From: Stachybotrys elegans
Taxonomy: Eukaryota; Ascomycota; Sordariomycetes; Hypocreales; Stachybotryaceae
DNA: 64,000 nt
Direction: 5' to 3'
NCBI GenBank assembly: GCA_020746835.1
Contig: JAGPNK010000001.1
Coordinates: forward strand, 5,022,001 to 5,086,000
This document shows positions 1-11,760 of this stretch, in pieces (the first letter of the stretch is position 1; each line of letters opens with the position of its first letter). Made by a program: the position numbers and the translations under genes. A model generated the notes under the pieces. It was not told where the DNA came from and made no database searches. It saw nothing but the letters and a program-made list of their open reading frames with translations.

Positions 1-1317
1 CGGCGTGCGTGGTGGCTCGGACCCAATGTTCTCCGGCAGCGTAGAAGCGGCAAGCCGCGCGAGACCCTCACGAAGGGAGTGGAATCGTCGAAGATCCCGC
101 TGGGTGGCCTTGACGGGATGACCACGAGGAAACTCGACCACAGGCCATACCTTTTCCCTTGCATTAGTGGAATGCTCTGGCGGCATGGTGATGAGCATGT
201 CCCAAAGCGTGTCCTTCATAGCCAGAATACTATCGGTCGTACAAGCAATCCAGCCCGAGCCGTAATCATCGTCGGCGGCAGACTCGCCACGACGCTTGGA
301 TGCTTCAAAATCCTCCATTAGGAACCCAATATCATGTACACCGATTGTGAAAAGGGGCCTCAGGCGCTGAGTCGGCCCAGTGCTGGGCAAAACATCGCTC
401 ACAGCTAGAGGAATGTTGGAAAGGATAGATATGTCGTACACTGCTGTATGTTAGCCATGTCGTCTGGTAATTCATCACACTTCACGAACCAAAATCGCAA
501 ATCTCTCGGACCGGTGCATGGCACGAGATGAGTATTCGCTTTCGCAGCAGCGCAGCACGGTATATGGGGAAGATTAACGGTCCAAACTTGTCAAGGAGAC
601 TGGAGAGACTCCAAGCGGGATGGTAGGGGGAGAGGCGCTGGTTTGCGGTAGAGGACAAGGCAGCGCCATCCGAGGCAGACCGATTCCTAGTATGAGTCTT
701 GGCGCCTTTGGCGGGGACACTGAAGGTGATGGAGGGCGAGCTAAGGGGAGTCTCTCCGGTGGGAGGATGCAGCGTCGCGGCAGCAGCGCTGCCCTCTTGA
801 GGAGCCTTGTGCTGGTCCCAGTACTGCTGAAGCAACGCCGTCTGCTTGCGATCTTTGGCAAGTTTTCTTTTTGGTTACGCATCAGTATATAGACAGAAAG
901 TGCAGGATGTGGAACGACGTACGACGCCAGCGATTTTAGAGCTTCTGCATGTCTCCAGGCACGGCCGAGTCTGCCATAGCTCAGCGGGACGAGGATGCCG
1001 ACAGCTATCATACGGGCATGCCTGGCTTCCTCCTCCTCACAAGGCTCATTGACAAATGCGCTCAGACCGGCATGAGTGCCAGCGTGGACAAAGTATATCA
1101 GGTCATCGGTGACGGTATGCAGGCCCGAGGGCAGCGACTTGTATTCAACGGCGCCGTCGAGGTCGAGATCAGGCTCGGCCTGCTTCCAGACAATGGTGTA
1201 GCCGGCCTTGACGTCGAAGTCGATGAGGAAGAGGGCGGATATGGGCGGCAAGTCGGAGGGAGGAACGGTGGAGGGGAGAGCAGAGAAATGGAGGTCCTTA
1301 GGGCGCGAAGCTGCCAT
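1..1317 (-). CDS. DENND11/LCHN-like (DUF2347) protein, 3' end cut by window edge
   Basis: Minus-strand gene starting at the ATG at 1317 (context GCC-ATG-G) and running off the left edge. Three exons are visible, about 919-1317, 490-842 and 1-440. The second intron (441-489, 49 nt) is clear. The first lies within about 842-922 and its exact junctions are unsure. Exon 1 carries the family opening with FLIDFD, the DLDGAVEYKSLPSG stretch, the IYFVHAG and ARMIAVGILVPLSYGRLGRAW segments. Exon 2 is a Ser/Pro-rich linker followed by SLLDKFGPLIFPIYRAALLRKRIL, and exon 3 begins VYDISILSNIPLAVSDVL. These match the DENN-type LCHN family; fungal members usually carry a C-terminal DUF4484 beyond this point. 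DENN proteins commonly act as Rab GEFs or trafficking regulators; that role here is inference. At least about 395 residues are present. Confidence 0.8.
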
Positions 1318-1649
1318 GGCTGTTGCGGATGAGCGAGAGCTGCATCATAGGAGGGGCGGGCGAGGGGGGGCACGAAGCAACGGGAGGCGGCGAGGGCAAC
1401 GCCGAGCAACGCCGAGAAGCGCCCTGGGATGACGTAGTAGAGACTCGGGCAATCGGTGCAGGCGGAGGAGGTTTGCGGAAAGATGGTTCCTTGACCTTTG
1501 CAGCGGCGATGGGAAATGCAGATGAAACCGGCCAAGAGACAAAATGGTTCGATGAAAGGAAGCAGGCAGTGCAGCAAGACGACGTTGAGATAAGCGGCCC
1601 CGTGGACCGGCAGCTAAGCCGATAGGCAACGTAGGTACCTGGGCCAATT

Positions 1650-1657
1650 CACGTGAT
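1650..1657 (+). promoter_or_regulatory. CACGTGAT E-box-like motif
   Basis: An exact CACGTGAT lies 333 nt upstream of the LCHN-like ATG, directly after a CCAAT pentamer. CACGTGA is the known core for Cbf1-type and other bHLH factors in fungi. Function here is inference; the same octamer recurs at 11272, 33847 and 36123. Confidence 0.35.
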
Positions 1658-1910
1658 GCGCATCATGTCCGGCACAAGAAGACATTTTGTAGAAGCTGAA
1701 ATCAACTTGACATGAACAGAGATTGCAGGCAGCAACAATGCGCATTCCCATCAAAGTGGCACCGAGGGCTTCGCGATGCCGATTTTTTTTTTTGCTGACG
1801 TAGCACAGGTCGAGGCTACGACTTCAATGTGTCTTTGAGCAACCGACAATTGTGGATGTGGTTGGCCTGATCCATCCCATCTTTGTCTTAACTAACTGCC
1901 GGGCCACCAA

Positions 1911-1934
1911 CATACATACATACATACATACATA
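1911..1934 (+). repeat. (CATA)n microsatellite
   Basis: Six tandem CATA tetranucleotides in the divergent intergenic region. It is likely length-polymorphic between strains. Confidence 0.9.
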
Positions 1935-3120
1935 AGTACGTACTTGCGTGACAGCTGGGCTGGGGTGCATGAGGAGCTTCAGCGCTGCTTTCCCCAAGAC
2001 GGACTCGGCGCGTTTTGATGGGAGCTGAGACGGGCCGGCCGGATGCAGGCCATATAAGCAAGGGAGGCTGTTCAAGACAGCAAGCTTGTGAATAGGACGC
2101 AGTAGATGGAGCAGGTGCCGAGGATGTGAGGAAGTGGTGGTTGGCACATGTGCTTTTGCAGGGGCGCGTGGACAAGGTGGTGGTGGGCTGCTCTGCATGC
2201 GGCTACTATAGCGTATAGGTGTATGTAGTTACTGTGCAATTAGTTGATTATCGGACAATAATTACATGTAATTAATTAATAAAGCAGAGAGAGCGTTGGG
2301 ACTGACGCCAAGCATAGACAGAAGTCGGTACTCGAACCTCCATCATCATCATCACGACAGCCGCTACAGCACCAGGCGTGATTGGACGCATGGGGCAGCA
2401 TGGGGATTCTTTAGCACTGCTCGGTTCCTTCCCACCCATTCTAGCGCCCCTCTAAAACTCCTTCCCCCCCTCCCCTCCTTCCCCAACCCCACCAACTGCC
2501 ACAACGCTGGCCAGCCAAGGTACCTCCCGTCCCTGTGCATGAGAAGCTCAACACGCGCACACACTTTACCATCACCGCCAGACTAAAGCGGTAATTTCCA
2601 TGCTTCCAGCTAAACTAAACCCACCTCGCACCTCCATCGTCGTGCTTTGTACATACATAGTAGCCCACCAGCCCACTTGACTGACCTCTTTTTTTCCCTC
2701 CTTGACTCGTTCCTCACCGTCCGCTCGTCTCGACCTTCTCCTCTGCGTGCTGTACTCTGTACCTGCTTGCTCTTCTTGGTCGGCTTCTACCTCCTCTGCC
2801 CTCCTCCTTGGCTGCTTCCTCGGCTCCCGCGCCCTTCCTCGAGCTCCTCGCCGCTCCCGAGACAACCCCACGATCCTCTTCCATTCTTGCGCTGAAATGG
2901 CATTGTGTTGACGAACCTCCTCCACATCCTTCCGACACTTCCTCTTCTCCCGCCCCGCCCACGAACACCACGCCGGCCGCATCCCGATCAGCCTCCTCTC
3001 AACGCTAGCATCGGCTCGTCTCGATCTTAGCATAACCAGTCCTGCCACCTGACCGCGCCTGCGACCATCCCTGACCATCACCCCCTCGGTAGTCCGGCGT
3101 CTCGCCCCTCCTCAAAAGCC

Positions 3121-4089
3121 ATGTCTTTCACCCACTACCTCAGCAACTTCCTCCTCGGCTACGCCGCCCTCGTCGTATCCCTCTACATGATTTCCTACGT
3201 CATTCCGCGAGCGGCCTTTGTCGCCCGCGTCCTCGTCTCCTACATCCTGCTCATTGGAGTCGCCCTCTACGGTGCCTTTGTCTCCATCTTCCTCACCATC
3301 ATTGGCAAGCAGGGCGTGTCGCAATGGGCCACCGGCCGAGCCTTCCACTGGGCCATGCTCTTCACCACGGGCGTCTGCTTCGAGATTGACGACCCCAAAA
3401 ACATCCTAGGAACCACCCGCCCCGCCGTCTTCATCGGCAACCACCAGACCGAACTCGACGTCCTCATGCTCGGCGCCATGTTCCCCAAGTACTGCAGCGT
3501 CACCGCAAAGGCATCCCTCAAGAAGACCCCCTTCCTCGGCTGGTTCATGACCCTCAGCGGCTCCATCTTCATCGATCGCAAAAACAGCAAGGACGCACGG
3601 GAGGCCATGAAGGGTGCTGCGCAGGAGATTCAGGCCAAGCGCCAGAGCGTCTACATGTTTCCCGAGGGAACCCGTAGTTACGCCAAGGATCCCACCTTGC
3701 TGCCCTTCAAGAAGGGCGCCTTCTACCTTGCCGTCCAGGCTGGCGTGCCCATTGTCCCTTGCGTTGTCGCAAACTACAGCCATGTTCTCTACATCAAGTC
3801 CATGCTCTTCAATGCAGGAAAGATTCCCGTAAAAGGTACCATTCACCCCATGCGCCTATTCCAAGACATATCTGACTTGCATCTTGCAGTGCTGGACCCA
3901 ATTCCCACCAAGGGGCTTACCGCCGCAGACGTAGACGAGCTGACCCGCACGACCCGCGAACTCATGCTCAGGGAGCTCATCAGCCTCTCCGAGAAGGCCC
4001 AAGGCCGCAAGTTTGCCATGCCCGTAGCCGCCGACCAATCCTCCAAGGCAGTCTCCTCGGGTGTTGACACCACTGTCTCTTCACTCTAG
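3121..4089 (+). CDS. slc1: 1-acyl-sn-glycerol-3-phosphate acyltransferase (Slc1-type)
   Basis: Acylates lysophosphatidate at sn-2 to make phosphatidate, probably at the ER or lipid droplets. The catalytic NHQTELD motif (H-x4-D, about residues 102-108) and the acceptor-binding FPEGTRS motif (about 180-186) are both present. Two hydrophobic N-terminal segments (about 8-28 and 36-62) fit membrane anchoring. A 54-nt intron at 3836-3889 (GTACCA...TTGCAG) is best removed: splicing gives PVKVLDPIPTKGL, the family sequence, and a protein of 304 residues, the usual Slc1 length. The intron is a multiple of three and stop-free, so an unspliced reading gives 322 residues with an 18-residue insertion. The start at 3121 follows a C/T-rich leader. 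Confidence 0.93.
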   Translation: MSFTHYLSNFLLGYAALVVSLYMISYVIPRAAFVARVLVSYILLIGVALYGAFVSIFLTIIGKQGVSQWATGRAFHWAMLFTTGVCFEIDDPKNILGTTRPAVFIGNHQTELDVLMLGAMFPKYCSVTAKASLKKTPFLGWFMTLSGSIFIDRKNSKDAREAMKGAAQEIQAKRQSVYMFPEGTRSYAKDPTLLPFKKGAFYLAVQAGVPIVPCVVANYSHVLYIKSMLFNAGKIPVKGTIHPMRLFQDISDLHLAVLDPIPTKGLTAADVDELTRTTRELMLRELISLSEKAQGRKFAMPVAADQSSKAVSSGVDTTVSSL

Positions 4090-4758
4090 AGGCTATATCC
4101 TTTCGATATCGCGATGAATCACGATCATATATGACACTTACATTCAAGAGACGGGACAGGCGGGGGAGTATGGCACAACTAGAAATAGCTTTCAGGGATA
4201 CAATTGGAGTGGAATGGGAAACATGGGCTTTTCCACATCGCCGCAGCGATGGATTCGTTTGTAGGCTTTACGAGCTCTGTAATGATACCCCTCAACACTC
4301 AGGCATATAGGGTCGGCCCGATCTAAACGTGTGGTTTTTTGTTTACGTTTATCAATCATGAAGAAGAGGTGGGCGCTAGCATAGACTAGACACGAGACTA
4401 GAAGAATGGAAGACGGGCAGGAAAGGGGGGGGGGAAGTACCGGCGGGTATCTGGATGATCAAGTCTTCTTTACTGAATTCCAGAAAGCTATAATGCCTGT
4501 CTCTCTATACACATAATACAGTGAGCCACCTGGCCATTATCCAGCCAAACTCCATATTCGCTCCCCCTATCATGCCAACCGTCTTACAAGCCATGACGCC
4601 TGCTTGTGAAAAAATCGCCATGCTACAAAAGATATAAAAGAAACGGAAACCACAAAGTGAATGTCGAGTGAGTTCCACATGGTCGCTTCATCCAAGCACA
4701 AAAAAAAAAAAAGCTACACCTCATCTGGTCTCTTCAAGGACGTATGCGATATATGGCT
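4090..4758. other. Convergent 3' flanks of slc1 and gelsolin gene
   Basis: About 670 nt between two convergent stop codons. It should hold both 3' UTRs and polyadenylation signals. An A-run near 4700-4712 is a T-run for the minus-strand gene. No gene is seen. Confidence 0.6.
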
Positions 4759-7700
4759 TTACTGGCTCACAGCCTTGAGAACCTGGGTCAGCGGCACGAC
4801 CTTGAGACTCTTCTTCCTCTTGAGCCCCGGCCTAGCGGGCGCTGCGCTCGCAGGGGGAGTGGTGACGGTCGGGCTGAGGGCGTCGGACCACTTGCGGAAG
4901 ACGCTCTTGAGGTCGCGGGGGATGCCCTGGAGGACGACGGTGGAGATGGGGACAAAGGGGCGGTCCTCCATGCCCGCGGCGAGGATGGCGTACTCTTGCG
5001 CAAAGTTGAGGGCGTTGCTGAAGGAGGCGTACTGCGACTGCGCGCGCGCCCCGACGACAATGTACATCTCGAAGAAGGCGTCGAGGACGTAGATGCTCAC
5101 GGGGGAGAGATCCGTCTGGCTGAACGGGCTGATTTCGAAGATCTGACACGTTTTGGTGAGTATTAAGCTGCACGAGAGGGAGGGGGGTATGTTTGCTTAC
5201 CTGTTGCTTGGACTCGGCATCGGAGCAGAAGAGCCGGGTACAGTACTTGGTGTAGCTCGGCTTCAGCCTCCAGTGGTCGGCCGAGTGCGGCTTGAGCCCT
5301 CCGTCAAAGACGCCCCAGAAAGCCTGCGGCTCGCTGCCGTCTTCCACCTCGATCAGATCGCCCGTCGGGGTGAGATCCATGCCGACGAGCCGAGCGCAGC
5401 CGAGCTCATCCACGTCGCTGCCCTTGCCCTTCCACAGGTAGCATCGGCCGTCCCTGGTGATGAGGTATGGGAAGCCGGAGCAGAGGCTCGTCGACGCAAA
5501 CTCGACCTCGTCAAAGGTGACCTGGCCGAGGTATCGTCGGCCGCAGAGAACCTTGGGTGCCTGGGGGTCGAATTTGCTGCTGGAGCCCTTGCGCACGATG
5601 ATGATGCCACCCATGGCCTGGATGAACGGCGCAGTCTCCTTGCCTTGGCGGAGCCTCACTAGCTTGCCGCCCAGAGAACGTGCCTCGCGCTGAGCAAAGA
5701 GCTGGGCATCCTCTGCGGAAGACTCGGGCACCTCATCGCCGACCCAGAAGTAGACCTCGACAACGGGCCTCCCGGAAGGGGTGGCGAACTCGTGCGCGCA
5801 GACGTACATGTCCTCCTCAAACAGAACGCGCTCTTTATCTTGAGCGATGGGGATCTTCTTGCCGTCGCTAGAAATCTGATACAAGTGGAAGCCAGAGGTC
5901 CTGACCTTATCAGTCGACCGTGGCTGGTGCATGAGAATCTCAGCGGTATCCACGTTGAGGGTACTCTTAGGACGATCCGGTCCGAAGAACTCGCTGATGA
6001 GCGCAGACACCTCAGTACCCGTTCGCGAGGGTGTGCGAACGGGGGTACCGACCGCGGCCGGTTCCGCCTTCAGCGTCTCCTCGGGAGGTGGCGGCAAGGG
6101 GCGGCTCGCGGTCTTGGCGGGGGGAGTCACCTGAGGCGCCTTGTCGAACGAGGGCTTGGGCTTGAGAGGAGGGGACTTGACAGCAGGCTTGCCAAGTGTC
6201 GCACTGGGGCTTCGCGCAGGCGTAGAAACTTCTACAGGAGCGCTGGGTGCAGGCGTTGCGATGGGCTCGGGGAGGCGCCGCTCAGCCAGCTTGACCGGCG
6301 ACCTTGATCCGGTACGTTGATGAGTGAGCTTGATGGGTTCGCGGGGAGTCATCGGAGCGTTGTTCGACTCGTCGAGGAATTTCGACATGCGCTTCATGTC
6401 TAGTTTCTTTGGTGATCCAGGCTGGGAGGGGGCGTCACCAGTCTTGTGAGGTCTCAAGGGAGCAGGCTCATCTGTTGATGCGGAGCCTGGACCTGTCGGT
6501 AGTCGGCGGAGCACAGGCCTGGATTGCTCAGTTTGGGGAGATCCTGAGGCATCCTGTGCGGCTTTAAAAGCAGACGGTCTGCCACGGAGAGTAGCCTTGG
6601 CTGCTACCTGCTCCTGGATGCTGGGGGAAGCTGGCTTCTCGACCCCGTTCTGCGGTACAGCCATGTCGCTGCCCGAAGACTTATTTCTCGTAAGTGTGAG
6701 GGGCGCAACCGACATTTGGTCTTCAGTCTTGGGCTCCTCCTGTTCTGCCTTTGGCGTTGGCCGCTCCGCCGTGCTAGCCTTGTTGGAGGTCGCTGCTGCG
6801 GCCGTTGTAGGTGCTCTTCTCTTTGGTCCCCTGGCACGACCCTTTGTCATGTGCGTCAATTGAGGACCAGGGGCAGACGGCTCCGTAGAATCGCTTGCAA
6901 TCGTTGCACCACGAGAGTCAGATTCCTCGCTACCTTTGCCACCATTGGTAGCCATGGGAGGTGGCCCTCTAGCGAGTATATTGGCAAGGGCAGGGTTAAA
7001 CCGGTCAGCGAGTTTGCCCCCAACGCGAGCGCCAAACCTGGGGGTAGGGGATGCCGTTCGCGTCTCGGTGTCTGCTTTCTTCTCAAAGCTGCTGAGCTGA
7101 GGACTCTTGACGGGAGGTTGCGGCGCAGCCGGAGAGTCTGGCGATGATAGCGGCTGGCTGGGTATTCTCTTGGGGCCAGGAATCGGCTTAGGCGAGCTGG
7201 TGTTCATTGGCGGCACAGTGCTCTTGGTCTCGGCCGACCTTCCAAGCTCTGCCCTGCGGGCTATTCCTTCGGGGACTGGGTTGCTCGTGCTGGATGACTG
7301 CGTTCGTGCGACACCCTTGCCCTCGACCTGCGCCCTCTTGAAGGCCTCCTTCTTCTGCAGTATGGCGTCCTTGAACTCGTCTTTGCGCTCACTCTTTTGG
7401 GGCCCGCCGGTCACGTTGAGAGCCGCCTTGCCTTGTAGAATGTTGCTCTTCAGTTCGTCGGGCGCCACGTAATTCTGAGTCTTGGTCCTGCGTAGATTTC
7501 CAAAGACATTCTTGAATTCGGGCTCTGGGGGCTTCTCTGAGCCCAGGTCCACCGAGCGCTGCTTCAGACCAGCCCTGAAATCCTTCTTGGGCGGTGTCTC
7601 GGGCTTTGACTTCGGTTTCGGTGCTTGAAAGGGGGTAGTCGCAGTTGAGATAGGCGGCTCCGGCTCGCTCAGTAGAACGCCCCCAGTGGCTTCGGCTTCT

Positions 7701-9456
7701 GGCTCTGTGCTTTCTGGCTTGGGCATCATTCGAGATACACTGCCTTGCGATCCATGTCCAAAGACTGGCCGATTGCCGCCTGGGGGTGGTGAGTATATAC
7801 CGCCCAAGCCCGTCGTGTTTCTGGCTGCCGCTCCCATTGGCGAAGATCTCATAAGTCCGCCGATGCTGACCTGGTGCCTGTGCGAGAAGGCTGCGCCGCG
7901 GCTTGCCTCACTGTCGGGCGTGTTGGACCTCTCAGTCTTATTCTTCAGGTCGACTCTCCACGAGGGCTGCGATGGCATTGCTGGTTTGGAACCGGGTTTG
8001 GGGCTTTCGGGCTTGTTCAGCGCACTCTCAAGCCAGCTAGTTTTGGTTGGGCTCCATCGTCTCGAGTCCATCGTCTTGGAAGGGCTTATTGGCAACTCGG
8101 CGTCCTCGTTGGATACCTTCCTGGGTGAGGGTTCGGCTGATTGGCGGACGGGCTCCTCCTGGGCTGCGATCTCGGGTTCCTGATCCTTTTCGCCTTGCCT
8201 GGATACTGGTCTGCTGGTACTCAAAGATGCACCTCCTGTTACATTTCTCTCGAGGGGAGCGCGACCGGAAGTAACCGTATCGGCACGTGTGAGACCAGGA
8301 GGGCTGACGACGCTCCACCGCTTCACGCTGTCCGACCTCTTCATCATGGCGCTCTGGACGAAGCCACCCATCCCTTTCGTGGGAGATGTGGTACGGATGG
8401 GCGAGGTGCGGCCCGTGGGAGCGTCGGTGGCGTCTGAGGTTGGTCGGCTCTCTGTGGCTTCGACCGCAGGCACCAGGGGTTCGGGAGACGCCAACCTGAG
8501 CTGAGCGGGAGCACGGTCCGGCTGTGATAGATGGTTGTCGTTCGAAGCCGACATGCCGGGCAGCTGGGCCTTTACAGACGACATGTCCAGGCGGTCGTTA
8601 TCCTCCACCTGGTTCTTCCTGTACGCCGCCGACCCAATGCCACGGTCTGCCGTTTGGCGGAACCAAGCAGGGTCCTTGGACCCCAAAGACTGTGCGATCT
8701 GATCGCGAGAGAAGGTCTGCTCGGTGGCGGAATGCGGCTCCTGCGACCCGGTCAGGGACCTCTGGGTCGCATTCTGGGCCGCGACCATGCTCAACGGGCG
8801 GCCACTACCGCGGGAATTGGGCCTCCTCTGCCAAGCCAGGGGCGAGGCGCGGGAGGATGCCGTGGGAGGGCCGGCCGTCTTCGATTCGTGCTCGAGGGGA
8901 GGCTGGTTCTCCTTGGTAGGGGAGGAAGCGGTGTCCATGGCGGCGGCGGTGTCGTGCTTAAGCTCGGGCTCAAGGGACTGGTCGCGGGCAATGGCTGATG
9001 CCGGGATCGGCGACTCGAGCTTGAGGGCTTCGGTGAGGTGAATGCTTCGGCGGTTGGACCGCGGGGAGGGTGTGTTGGCGGGAGATGATTTTTGAGGAGA
9101 TATCGATCTGGCGCGTTCTGTGAAGCAGCTGGTCAGCAGGAGGAGAGGGACAGTACGGTGCTTGATGCCATTCACGGGGTGTGAAGCAGCAGCAGCAACA
9201 ACAGCTTGCAAATTGCAGAAGAAGGGGATATAGAAGGCGTGACAATGACGTGCGCAGCCCGAAATGAGCAGCACCGCAAAGGATCGAAGATAGACGAGAT
9301 GGGATAGGATACAAACGCACCTTCACGACGGGCCTGCCTCTCGCGCTTGGCAGCCAGATATTCCTCAAGCTCACGAGCTCTTACTTCGTCCTCCTCGATC
9401 TGCTGGCCGCGTAGGCGCTCGACTTGCTCGAGGAACTGAGAAACTTCGTCGGACAT
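4759..9456 (-). CDS. DUF4045 + gelsolin-repeat actin-binding-type protein
   Basis: Three exons: 9321-9456, 5201-9117 and 4759-5142, with introns of 203 and 58 nt, giving about 1478 residues. The N-terminus (MSDEVSQFLEQVERL...RQARREERARSISPQKSSPAN across the first junction) is the start of the fungal DUF4045 family: a short charged helix followed by about 1000 residues of Ser/Pro/Lys-rich, probably disordered sequence. The last roughly 400 residues form gelsolin-type repeats, with stretches such as FHLYQIS, VEVYFWVGDEV, GGIIIVRKG and CYLWKGKGSD. Gelsolin repeats bind actin and often calcium, so a cortical or septal actin role is plausible (inference). The low-complexity middle contains no stop over 3.9 kb. 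The start at 9456 is preferred over the upstream frame because it restores the conserved MSDEVSQFL opening. Confidence 0.87.
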
Positions 9457-10317
9457 GTCTGGCGGTAGTAGTGGTGCGAGGCAGGGAGGGGGGCATGACA
9501 TGTGCTGGCTGGCTGGTGTGGTGCTCCTCGGAATCCGGTCGGTTGCCCTTGGCGAGGAGGATGGGACTTGGTGGTCTTGTTGTTGATTTTTTGCTGGATC
9601 GGCGGGCAAGTTTAGTTTAGCGCCTGGCTGGCCGGTTCCACGCTGTGGGCAGAGAGGAGAGAGGGAAAATGGCGCCCACGGTTTGGCTTGTTTGGCTTGG
9701 AGTGCCCCTGGCCCGGCCTTGCCTTTTTAGCACTTTGACCCTTAACTCCCCCTGGCGACGGGTGCTTAGTGCGTGCTGTGATGGCGGGCTCGGACAAACA
9801 ATGGACGGGCGGCGGCATGACGCATGAAAACCAGAGGTGGAAGAGCTGCCAGGCACCTCTGATATACTTATGCACAACCTTGGTTGCATTGCAGGGCCCG
9901 AACCAAACCATGTTGACATGCAAATTAGACAAGAGTGAGGCTTCTTCACATGGAAGAAGAATCATGTCCTCATGCCCAAGACGTCACTAATATCGTATGG
10001 CACCTCTTGGATGGAGAAGAATGGATGCCCAGTTGATGGACTTTCCCTGCTATGGAGCCCATCGGATTCGGTGCCCAGTTTTCCAACTTGATTGTTGTTT
10101 ATTGTTATTCTCGTTCTCCTGGATACGCCCCTCTCACCACAAAAAGCAAGTTGAGCAGTGAATTCGTAGGACATGTCAGCAAGAGGGGTTTGGAATAGAG
10201 GGATAGATCAAGCGACTTGCTCGGCTGGCCTCCCCGGTTTAACACCCAGAAGCCATTGTCTCATATCCTGTCTCAAAAGCGACCAGGCAAACAAAGTCTT
10301 CTTCTTCTTCTCCCTCA
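9457..10317. other. Intergenic region, gelsolin gene promoter and ARL2 3' flank
   Basis: About 860 nt. The 9457-9700 part is the 5' flank of the gelsolin-repeat gene and 9990-10317 the 3' flank of the ARL2 gene. The short ORFs are not convincing and nothing else is seen. Confidence 0.5.
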
Positions 10318-11147
10318 TCAGTACAGAAACAGCCGCTTCTTCGCATCTTCCACCACCCACGCCAGCCCCTCCTTCAGGTTTCTGCCCGTCATGGCGCTGC
10401 ACTGCAGCACATGCCACTGGTGCGTGCGGATGGCATCCAGCTGTAGCGCCTGGCGTTTCGTCCACATAGGTGGCCCTGGTTAGCCCTTTCTTGCCCGCCT
10501 CGTTTGGCTGCTGTGTTTGCTCACCGTGAGAATCTCCCCCTCGCTCATGCACCCTTCCACGTCGGTCTTGTTGGCAAAGATCAGCAAGCTCGCGCCGGCC
10601 AAACGCTGCCCAGATGTCGTCAGCGGTATGCTCTCCCATCATCAAGTCACCGCAGCCTTACTTCTTCCTGGAGGAGCCCGTGCAGCTCGTCTCTGCAGTC
10701 ACTTATCCGGAGTCGGTCCGTGGAATCCACCACCCATATCAGGGCGTCCGTCTTCTCAAAGTAGTTCCGCCAGTACGATCGCAACGTCTTTTGTCCTCCC
10801 ACGTCCCCTACATGATCAGCGGCAAACTTGCAGGCTGTATTTGATCGCACATACAAATGTTTAACTTGTATCTAAACAACGTTGAGCCGGCCGGTTTTCG
10901 TAGGAGGATATGCGGACTTACCCCTCGTAGTCAATCGTCTTGATGATGAACCCCAGGGTTGGGCTGACGGTATTGACGTCCTCTCCCATGATCTTCTTGA
11001 CAATCGTCGTCTTGCCGGCATTGTCCAATCCACTTCGCTTGCCTGTGAACATGAGCTCTTCGGCATGGGTAGCTGGCTGTCGACTCACAGCATCAGGATT
11101 CGCATCTCCTTGTCCTTGAACCGCGCTTTCCGGAGAATGGACAGCAT
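10318..11147 (-). CDS. arl2: ARL2-type small GTPase (Alp41 homologue)
   Basis: Arf-like GTPase of the ARL2 clade, which works with tubulin cofactors in tubulin folding and microtubule assembly. Six exons on the minus strand: 11089-11147, 10922-11032, 10855-10871, 10662-10807, 10525-10605 and 10318-10449. They total 546 nt and 181 residues, the normal length. Assembled motifs are P-loop GLDNAGKT, switch I SPTLGF, switch [23 protein letters not shown] (G4) and CSAMTGRN (G5). The third exon is only 17 nt and encodes YKLNI with split flanking codons for G and W. Without it the frame breaks and the conserved beta-strand before WDVGGQ is lost. Introns are 47-75 nt. The N-terminus [14 protein letters not shown] lacks the myristoylation glycine, as expected for ARL2. 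Confidence 0.92.
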
Positions 11148-11760
11148 GGTGGCGGATTGAAGAGGTCGACCCTTTTCTTCACTTAGCAATTGCGTGCCGA
11201 TTCAGTTTTTGTCGCTGATGAGGCAGACGGCCAGCGGATGCTCGTCACGTCGTTGATGTCCAACGCAGTCCCACGTGATGAAGACGTCAAGTTCTGTTCC
11301 TGGCACTACCGCGTTTCCCCGTAATTCTACTCCTCGCAATTGATGGTAGTCGCATTTTCGTGATTCCACCAACGCGCAACAAACCCATCGTTTACGGACG
11401 GCCGACGCGGAACACATGCAGTCAATTGCCTTTTCTTCACTTCCCTCGAGTTTCACGACTTACTATATAACCCTTTGCCCATGGCGGAACACGGATCATC
11501 TATTCTCAGCAGGCAGTGAAGCAGAATCGAACTCTAATCTCATTCATCAAAGCTTTCTACTACTATTCCCTTGCTTTGTTCCGCCTAGCTATATGCAGAA
11601 GTCGAACGGTGCGCTGTACAGCCGCACACCGGGTTGTAATGCGTCTACTCATGGATGCGGCCAACCCTTCCTTCAATCACACCCATATGCTTAACCCAAC
11701 TTCAAACATCGGCCTTTTCAACATTCCATCGGTGCACATAACCCCTCCCTCATTGCCACC
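11148..11760. other. ARL2 5' flank and GNAT 3' flank
   Basis: About 610 nt. A CACGTGAT octamer lies at 11272-11279, 125 nt upstream of the ARL2 ATG. The AT-richer 11460-11760 part is probably the 3' UTR of the GNAT gene. No gene is seen. Confidence 0.5.
11272..11279 (+). promoter_or_regulatory. CACGTGAT E-box-like motif
   Basis: Exact copy of the octamer, 125 nt upstream of the ARL2 start and in the same orientation as the other three copies. A bHLH (Cbf1-type) site is the obvious candidate; function is inference. Confidence 0.35.

Larger units (their letters stand above)
1318..3120. other. Divergent intergenic region between LCHN-like gene and slc1
   Basis: About 1.8 kb shared 5' flank of two divergent genes. 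It holds a CCAAT box followed by CACGTGAT near 1644-1657, a TACA microsatellite at 1911-1934, an AT-rich patch near 2225-2285, and a long C/T-rich stretch at about 2450-3110 typical of fungal promoter and leader DNA. The open frames here are low-complexity and I see no supportable gene. Confidence 0.6.
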
